Positions 1 through 5,514 of a stretch of DNA of 8,311 bases are shown in pieces. This DNA is from Bacteroidota bacterium (GTDB lineage: Bacteria; Bacteroidota; Bacteroidia; Flavobacteriales; Flavobacteriaceae), in contig JAACDD010000105.1 of the NCBI GenBank assembly GCA_009937085.1, positions 1-8,311 on the forward strand, given 5' to 3'. Made by a program: the position numbers and the translations under genes. How positions within the stretch are numbered: position 1 is the stretch's first letter; each line of letters starts with the position of its first letter. The notes under the pieces are model-generated. The model worked only from the letters and a program-made list of their open reading frames with translations, had not been told where the DNA came from and did not search any database.

Positions 1-101
1 AAGTTACCTCCTTTTTGTGGGACGGTTTAGTTCAAGGAACAGACTGGAATAATAAACCAAATTCCAAAACATTTTTAATGGGACTTAATATCAAATTTTA
101 A
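1..101 (+). CDS. SusC-type TonB-dependent transporter, C-terminal fragment
   Basis: This is the 3' end of a larger gene whose beginning lies left of the window. The frame starting at base 3 reads 32 codons to a TAA at 99-101 and ends in TFLMGLNIKF. An aromatic C-terminal strand of this kind is the usual end of an outer-membrane beta-barrel, and the ending matches the form common in SusC/RagA proteins. The assignment rests mainly on position: the stop is followed after two bases by a SusD gene, the invariant susC-susD order of Bacteroidota PULs. The expected role is TonB-powered import of oligosaccharides through the outer membrane, with the SusD partner forming the lid. With so little sequence, substrate and subfamily cannot be judged. 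Confidence 0.88.
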   Translation, partial: VTSFLWDGLVQGTDWNNKPNSKTFLMGLNIKF

Positions 102-103
102 TT

Positions 104-1729
104 ATGAAAGCAATAAAATTATTTTTCGTTTTATTTTTATTCGTATTCACAGGGTGCGATTTAGAAGAAAATCCCCCTTTTTTAGATAACACTTTTTACA
201 ACGACCCACAAGGGGCAATTGGTGCGCGCGATGGTCTTTATCAAGCCTTTACTTCATATGATGCTCAGGAAAGAAGACTGTATGTTGAAAACCTTTATGG
301 TGGATTAATGTATACCACTAAAGGTAGTAATAATGGAAATAATACTAATGGAGTAGATCAGTCCAGCTTAAATGCGTTGAACCCTGGATATCATCCAGAT
401 GCAGAAAACTTGTGGGCTGGACTTTATAAAATCGTGGGTAGAGCTAATGAAATTATTAGCTCTACAGAAACACCAACAAATAATGCTGTAGTAAACGACG
501 TGCTTGGAAATGCTGAATTTTCAAGAGGATGGGCTTACTTCAAGTTAGCTGAACTTTGGGGTGACATTCCTATGTGGCTAGTACCTGCTGAAAGTAACCA
601 AACAAATAAAGAGATGTCTACAACACCTGAAGTATATGCACAAATGCTAGTTGATTTTGAGGCTGCAGCTGCAAAAATGAAAGGGGCTAACCAAGACGTG
701 GGCTATCCAAAAAAATGGGCTGCTAATATGATGGCAGCAAAGGTTTGGATGAAAATGGCAACTACTCCTAACTTGCGCGATGCGGCTGGATATTCCGAAG
801 CGGATTGTTGGACCAATGCCTACAATGAGGCCAAGAAAGTATATGATAGTGGTCAATATGAATTATTAGCAGATTATGCTGATTTATTTGACCCCTATAA
901 TGGTGAGGAAAACTCTTCTGAATCCATATTTGAACTTCAAATTTCTTTGGTTGCAGCTAATTCTCAAATGGGTCGAAATTTTACTCCTTGGAGGTATAAA
1001 GGAACAAGCAATAACCAACACTTTGGTTGGTTTAGAGTTGCACGTGTCTTTCATGACTATCATCTAAGTGTTTACGGCACAAAGGGAACTGGAAATGGAC
1101 CTACAAGTGTTACTGTTCATGATAAAAGATATGACGGAACCTATATCAGTGGGTACAAACAAGCGTATGGAAATACTTCAGCCACCGCAAAAGTATACCC
1201 TACTGGAAACGGGAATGCTAATATGGGAGCTACGCAACCTTATTTATTCAAATTCACAGAAAAAGATAGAACAAGTATGACACAATATGGCGAGCAAAAT
1301 GTGGTGGATTTACGCTATGCAGAACTATTATTAATGCTTGCTGAAATCTCAAACGAACTTGGCAACGGCGAAGAAATGACCTATTTAACTCCTGTGCTTC
1401 AGCGCGCAGGCGTTGATGGTACCTATGTGCGCCCAGAATGGACACAAGGTAAAGATGCATTTAGAGATGCAATTATGGACGAGTATAAATTTGAGCTTGT
1501 AGGCGAGGGATATGATGGATTTCATGCAAGACGACGTGGATATACGTATTTCTTGAATAATACTATCCTAAAAAATAATGATCCAATTCTTAATACAGAG
1601 CAAACGCTCTACTATGCATTCAGAAGATATGCAACGAACCGCGACATTGTTTTCTCAACTAATGAGAGTGAAGTTATGCTTATACCAATTCCACTTTCAG
1701 AAATAAATACAAATCAATTACTAGATTAA
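104..1729 (+). CDS. SusD/RagB-family surface glycan-binding lipoprotein
   Basis: The 541-aa product starts with a lipoprotein signal peptide: a hydrophobic stretch at residues 4-15, then the lipobox F-T-G-C with the lipidated cysteine at 18. An acidic DLEE run follows, typical of Bacteroidota lipoproteins exported to the cell surface. The middle is alpha-helical, as expected for the TPR-like SusD scaffold. Near the C-terminus are the family hallmarks: a DEYKFELVGEGYDGFHARRRG block at residues 459-479 and the closing LIPIPLSEI at 526-534. Length is normal for the family (about 500-600 aa). It should act as the extracellular lid of the SusC channel and hand over oligosaccharides. The ATG lies two bases after the susC stop, so the pair is co-transcribed and probably translationally coupled. 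The ligand cannot be predicted from sequence. Confidence 0.95.
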   Translation: MKAIKLFFVLFLFVFTGCDLEENPPFLDNTFYNDPQGAIGARDGLYQAFTSYDAQERRLYVENLYGGLMYTTKGSNNGNNTNGVDQSSLNALNPGYHPDAENLWAGLYKIVGRANEIISSTETPTNNAVVNDVLGNAEFSRGWAYFKLAELWGDIPMWLVPAESNQTNKEMSTTPEVYAQMLVDFEAAAAKMKGANQDVGYPKKWAANMMAAKVWMKMATTPNLRDAAGYSEADCWTNAYNEAKKVYDSGQYELLADYADLFDPYNGEENSSESIFELQISLVAANSQMGRNFTPWRYKGTSNNQHFGWFRVARVFHDYHLSVYGTKGTGNGPTSVTVHDKRYDGTYISGYKQAYGNTSATAKVYPTGNGNANMGATQPYLFKFTEKDRTSMTQYGEQNVVDLRYAELLLMLAEISNELGNGEEMTYLTPVLQRAGVDGTYVRPEWTQGKDAFRDAIMDEYKFELVGEGYDGFHARRRGYTYFLNNTILKNNDPILNTEQTLYYAFRRYATNRDIVFSTNESEVMLIPIPLSEINTNQLLD

Positions 1730-1740
1730 ATTAATAAAAT

Positions 1741-1766
1741 GATACAAGCTCATTTGAGCTTGTATC
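1741..1766 (+). promoter_or_regulatory. Perfect 12-bp hairpin between susD and the binding-protein gene
   Basis: Bases 1741-1752 (GATACAAGCTCA) are the exact reverse complement of 1755-1766, leaving a two-base loop (or 11 bp with an ATTT loop). A T-G wobble at 1740/1767 can extend it. It starts 11 bases after the susD stop. No U-tract follows; the next bases are GATACAAAAT, so it is not a standard intrinsic terminator. Inference: an mRNA-stabilising 3' stem for the susCD segment after processing, or a weak attenuator lowering downstream expression. The stem is seen directly; its function is not. Confidence 0.6.
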
Positions 1767-1784
1767 GATACAAAATCAAATAAT

Positions 1785-3020
1785 ATGAAACAGTTATATA
1801 TTATATTCTTATTAGTACTACCCATGACATTTATTAACAGTCAAGACTTACCAACAAACTTAATTAGTAATGGTAATTTTGATACTGATATTACTGCTGC
1901 TGATTGGGTAATAGTAAACCCAGGTGCAGGTTCTGGATTTGACGCAAACATAGATCGTAACAGTTCTTCTAACAGCGGCTCTTTAAAACTAGTAAAAGAA
2001 GCTGGGAAATTTTTGCATATAAAACATACAGTCTCGTCGTCTGATAGAAAATCAGTTGGTAATGGAGGAAATTACACGATGACATTTTGGCTAAAAACCG
2101 ATGCAGCATATAAAAGAGTAAAGGTTGGAGTTTATTATGACAGCAATCTTTATTATGGTACGTTCAATGAAAATACTGTAAATGGGGATAATACAATAAC
2201 TAGAACTTCGGCAGCTGATACTTGGCAAGAAGTAACAACTACTTTTAACTTACCAGACGATAAGCAAGTTTCATTTAGAATTTACCCAAATTCTGATGGT
2301 ACTACGTATCATGTTGATGATATAAGTGTTAAACGCAGTGTTTCTGAAATGCCCGCAAGTGGTGATTTAGCTACAGGTTGGTATCCAAACAATGCGACAT
2401 CTACAGTAGACTCAGGTACTGGAGTACATACGCTAAACATGGATGATGCTAGCCCACAATTAAAGAGTTGGGACTATACAGTAAATGCTGATGTGAGTAA
2501 AATCATCACAATTCAGTTGAAAAACAATTCAGCAAATGATGCACTTACCGTAATGCACGCTAAGGCTGATGGCTCTGGCCCAAGATATTTTAATACGCCA
2601 ATTACCACAAATGATACTGCGGTAAAAACCTATGAAATTGATATGACCAATGCGAATTGGGCTGGTACAATATATCCGATTACCCTATTCGTTAGACAAA
2701 GTAATGGCAGTGGTGGTTATACAACCGCAAATCAAAGCGGAACTGTTGAATTTCATGCGATTACGGTTTCTCCAACGGCTTCGGTAGATGAAAACCATCA
2801 GTCAACTATTGTACTGTATCCAAACCCAGCGGATACATATTTTATTGTTGATAATGTAGCAGCAAATGATAAGTTAGAAATCTATAACGTTGCTGGTAAG
2901 CTAGTTAAGTCGTTAGTTATTCAATCTAACAATGAGAGAATCAGTATTGAAGACTTGTCGAGCGGTATTTATTTTGCAAAAATTAACGAGAGAAAAGCAC
3001 TTAGACTAATCAAAAAATAA
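1785..3020 (+). CDS. Secreted two-domain carbohydrate-binding protein with T9SS sorting domain (probable surface glycan-binding protein)
   Basis: The 411-aa product has a signal peptide ending near N-S-Q at residues 18-20, with no cysteine there, so it is not a lipoprotein. Residues about 25-183 look like a jelly-roll carbohydrate-binding module of the CBM4/9 kind: it opens with NLISNGNFD and closes with YHVDDISVKR, the usual first and last strands. Residues about 186-335 form a second beta-rich domain that I cannot assign to a family. Residues 341-411 are a type A T9SS sorting domain (VLYPNPADTYF, IYNVAGKLV, DLSSGIYFAKI, terminal LIKK). No catalytic motif is visible. Its position directly after susCD is where SusE/SusF-like binding proteins usually sit, so I infer it holds the target glycan at the cell surface. 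Export through T9SS instead of lipidation is the main oddity. A diverged enzyme without recognisable motifs is a less likely alternative. Confidence 0.82.
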   Translation: MKQLYIIFLLVLPMTFINSQDLPTNLISNGNFDTDITAADWVIVNPGAGSGFDANIDRNSSSNSGSLKLVKEAGKFLHIKHTVSSSDRKSVGNGGNYTMTFWLKTDAAYKRVKVGVYYDSNLYYGTFNENTVNGDNTITRTSAADTWQEVTTTFNLPDDKQVSFRIYPNSDGTTYHVDDISVKRSVSEMPASGDLATGWYPNNATSTVDSGTGVHTLNMDDASPQLKSWDYTVNADVSKIITIQLKNNSANDALTVMHAKADGSGPRYFNTPITTNDTAVKTYEIDMTNANWAGTIYPITLFVRQSNGSGGYTTANQSGTVEFHAITVSPTASVDENHQSTIVLYPNPADTYFIVDNVAANDKLEIYNVAGKLVKSLVIQSNNERISIEDLSSGIYFAKINERKALRLIKK

Positions 3021-3034
3021 ACGAACTAAACAAT

Positions 3035-3066
3035 CCCAGAGTGATTGTCGCTCTGGGTTAATTTTT
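3035..3066 (+). terminator. Intrinsic terminator-like hairpin after the binding-protein gene
   Basis: CCCAGAGTG at 3035-3043 pairs with CGCTCTGGG at 3049-3057 (one T-G wobble, otherwise perfect) around an ATTGT loop. It is followed by TTAATTTTT at 3058-3066. The stem starts 15 bases after the stop of the upstream gene, and the next ATG follows the T-run by eight bases. The interrupted T-tract suggests partial termination, which would separate a highly expressed susCD/binding-protein transcript from the downstream enzyme genes. Confidence 0.7.
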
Positions 3067-3074
3067 AAATCAAT

Positions 3075-3431
3075 ATGAAAAATTTAATCACTTTTATCTG
3101 TTTAATGGTTTTTGCTTTAACTGCACAAGCCCAAGAACCAACAAAATACCAGAAAGGAAGAGCCACTCTTTTTTCCACCTACATTGCCGACAAAATGGAC
3201 TTGAATGAAGATCAAGAAAAGGTAGTATACAATGTCATGTTGGAAAGAGTTATCAACGCAAATGTAAAAATCAAGGCAAACAATAGCATGTCACGAGAAG
3301 ATAGACAAGCTGTTTATAAGGCTGAATATACAAATGCACAACAAAAGTTAGCGGTAGAATTTGGAAAAAAACAAGCACAGAAAATGATGTCTCTTTCCAA
3401 TGAAGCACGTAAAAATGCAGATAAGAAATAG
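3075..3431 (+). CDS. Small secreted helical protein of unknown function
   Basis: The 118-aa product starts with a clean signal peptide (MKNLITFICLMVFALTAQAQ), probably cleaved at A-Q-A/Q near residue 19. The remaining ~98 residues are rich in Lys, Gln, Glu, Asn and Ala and look entirely alpha-helical. A segment reading MDLNEDQEKVVYNVMLE resembles the 'L-T-x-x-Q' style helix of small Spy/CpxP-like periplasmic proteins, but this is a loose likeness and I assign no family. No cysteine or enzymatic motif is seen in the mature part. It sits between hairpins at 3035-3066 and 3460-3494, so it may be transcribed or tuned separately from its neighbours. Its last 17 bases overlap the chosen start of the GH5 gene in another frame. 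A chaperone-like or stress role in the periplasm is only a guess. Confidence 0.75.
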   Translation: MKNLITFICLMVFALTAQAQEPTKYQKGRATLFSTYIADKMDLNEDQEKVVYNVMLERVINANVKIKANNSMSREDRQAVYKAEYTNAQQKLAVEFGKKQAQKMMSLSNEARKNADKK

Positions 3432-5481
3432 GCGTTTACGATTTTCAATAACCTTCACCAAAAACCTGCTGCTAATTTTAGCAGCAGGTTTTTTAAGCGC
3501 TCAACAGACTCCACAAGAGTTAGTAGCCAAAATGGGGCGTGGAATAAATCTTGGAAATGTACTTAGCGCACCAATAGAAGGAAATTGGTCTGGAGCTGCT
3601 ACCGAACAATACTTTCAAGAAGTAGCTGATGCCGGTTTTACCAATGTGCGTATCCCCATTGATTTTTTTGGCGAAAGAACTATAAATTCAGCAGGTGATG
3701 TTACCTATAGTACAGATGAAGACACAACTTTTACAGGCTCGAGATCTGATTTTGTTGTACGTGCCAGTTATCTAGACCGACTTGAGACAGTTATTGGCTG
3801 GGGCTTGGCAAATAACCTTGTTGTTGTTCTTGATTTTCATGGGGCAACTCTTAAATCAGAATTTATCTACACCTTTGACCAAAGTCAAACAGCGTATTAT
3901 ACCCATCCCACATCAGCAAAACGTGCTGCCGATCTTGCTAAATTTTATTCCATTTGGGAACAAATAGCTGAACGCTTTAAAACCTACAGCGACGATTTGG
4001 TTTTTGAAGTGATTAACGAACCTTATTTTCATATTTCTGAAGCAGATATGAACGCCATAAACACTGAGGTAATTTCAATCGTAAGAAATTCAGGGAGTAA
4101 TAACGAAAAAAGAAAAATTATTATTACAGGGGGAACGGAAACAAGTGCGGACGCCGTTACCACTATTAGTCCTCAAATTTTGAATAGCGACAATTACCTG
4201 ATAGCCACCTTCCACTATTACCGTCCTTTTAACTTCACTAAATCGAGTTCTGATGGAAAAGACAAAAATAATTGGGGAACTGCTGCAGATTTAAATGCTG
4301 TCGCTAGTGATTTTGATGGGGTTGCCCAGTGGGCAGCTGCGTTTGATTCCGAAGTAGCAGTTTACTTGGGCGAGTTTGGAGCCGATAATTATTACGGGTA
4401 CGATTATTCAGAAGGAGATTTAAAAGTGATTTCAACGAATCCTACAGGTTTTTCTGATGGTGGCCCAGACCCAAAATCACGAGTTGCCTTTCATGGCTAT
4501 GTTGCCAATGCGGCTATAGATAGAGGGTTTGCTTTTTCTGCATGGGATGATGGCGGAAAAGGATCAAAAACGATTCATTTGAGAAAAGACAGTGGACTTA
4601 CCGTTTACGATATGGATTTTTTCTCCATAGATAGTTTTTTACCAAAATCTACTTCAGCTAGTACTGTTTTAGAAAGTAGCACTTGGGTAGATGACGTTAA
4701 GGACGCATTGCTAAATCCTTATACGCAACCCGCATGTAATGATAATGATGTCTTAAAAAACATGGATTTTGAATGTGGCTACAATACTGACTGGTCTTTT
4801 TTGGCAATAAAACCAAACGCCAATAGTTTCGCTTCTGAAAAAGCAACATGTGAAGACGCTTCATTCACATCAAGAAGTGGTTCACATGGGGCAAAAATAA
4901 ATGTATTTCAATCAGGAAATTTAAATACCGTTTTGCTGTCCAACACTACGTATAATGCTAGTGGGAATTTAGATAATAAGCGCTTAACCTTTTCGGTATA
5001 TGGAAAAGGAAGTGTTGTAGATTTACCTTTCAAATTACGTTTAAAATATAACCAAAGTGGAACAGATTTTATTGGCGTTTCAGACGAATATATTTTGGGG
5101 ACGTCTTACTCCGAATCACCCTATGAGTTTTCCTTTGATGTTCCTGCAGGAACATCATCCATCCAACTTCAACTTATGTGTGGAGCAGGTGTTGGAACGT
5201 ACTATTTTGATGATTTTTCAGTTTCTGATCAAACATTAAGTCTTAAGGAAGTAGCGCAACAAATACACGTGTATCCAAACCCGACAAATGACAACTTTAG
5301 TGTGTCAGCAAATGCTTCCATGCGTTCTATGTCACTTTATGATATAAATGGTAAATTTCAAAAACGTTGGAAAAAACCTCAGAAACAGTATGACCTTTCT
5401 TTTTTAAAGAATGGTTTATATTTTATAGAATATCAAACTGAAAACTATCTAAATTGTGTAACAAAGATTATTAAAAAATAA
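3415..5481 (+). CDS. GH5-family endoglycanase with CBM-like domain and T9SS sorting domain
   Basis: The product is 688 aa from the ATG at 3415, chosen because the preceding bases are A-rich and the signal peptide is more compact. An ATG at 3400 adds five residues. The signal peptide core is KNLLLILAAGFLSA, cleaved before QQTPQ. The GH5 barrel follows: GRGINLGN (N45, N48), VRIP (R79), DFHG (H142), acid/base E202 in VINEP, HYY (H267), nucleophile E320 in YLGEFGA and W377 in FSAWDDGG. All conserved GH5 active-site residues appear present. Residues about 442-605 are a jelly-roll CBM4/9-like domain ending in YYFDDFSVSD. Residues 613-688 are a T9SS sorting domain (VYPNP, final IIKK), so the enzyme is extracellular or surface-attached. 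GH5 retaining enzymes cut beta-1,4-glucan, mannan, xylan or related backbones; I cannot fix the subfamily. The gene overlaps the small upstream gene, and its signal-peptide codons contain a terminator-like hairpin. Confidence 0.92.
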   Translation: MQIRNRRLRFSITFTKNLLLILAAGFLSAQQTPQELVAKMGRGINLGNVLSAPIEGNWSGAATEQYFQEVADAGFTNVRIPIDFFGERTINSAGDVTYSTDEDTTFTGSRSDFVVRASYLDRLETVIGWGLANNLVVVLDFHGATLKSEFIYTFDQSQTAYYTHPTSAKRAADLAKFYSIWEQIAERFKTYSDDLVFEVINEPYFHISEADMNAINTEVISIVRNSGSNNEKRKIIITGGTETSADAVTTISPQILNSDNYLIATFHYYRPFNFTKSSSDGKDKNNWGTAADLNAVASDFDGVAQWAAAFDSEVAVYLGEFGADNYYGYDYSEGDLKVISTNPTGFSDGGPDPKSRVAFHGYVANAAIDRGFAFSAWDDGGKGSKTIHLRKDSGLTVYDMDFFSIDSFLPKSTSASTVLESSTWVDDVKDALLNPYTQPACNDNDVLKNMDFECGYNTDWSFLAIKPNANSFASEKATCEDASFTSRSGSHGAKINVFQSGNLNTVLLSNTTYNASGNLDNKRLTFSVYGKGSVVDLPFKLRLKYNQSGTDFIGVSDEYILGTSYSESPYEFSFDVPAGTSSIQLQLMCGAGVGTYYFDDFSVSDQTLSLKEVAQQIHVYPNPTNDNFSVSANASMRSMSLYDINGKFQKRWKKPQKQYDLSFLKNGLYFIEYQTENYLNCVTKIIKK
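3460..3494 (+). terminator. Intrinsic terminator-like hairpin inside the GH5 signal-peptide codons
   Basis: Bases 3460-3474 (AAAAACCTGCTGCTA) are the exact reverse complement of 3479-3493, around an ATTT loop, and the run of six T at 3489-3494 completes a textbook Rho-independent terminator. The A-run on the 5' side makes it formally bidirectional. It starts 28 bases after the stop of the small gene, the normal place for that gene's terminator. The same bases encode NLLLILAAGF of the GH5 signal peptide. It may therefore end most transcripts of the small gene and let only a fraction, or only translated messages, continue into the GH5 gene. Confidence 0.78.
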
Positions 5482-5514
5482 CAACTTAAAATAAAAAAAC
5501 AACCACTCACCCAA

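Noticed and set aside
1486..1493. TAAATTTG, matching the Bacteroidota -7 promoter pattern TAnnTTTG
   Set aside because: It lies inside conserved susD codons, has no TTG element at the right distance upstream, and no gene starts nearby.
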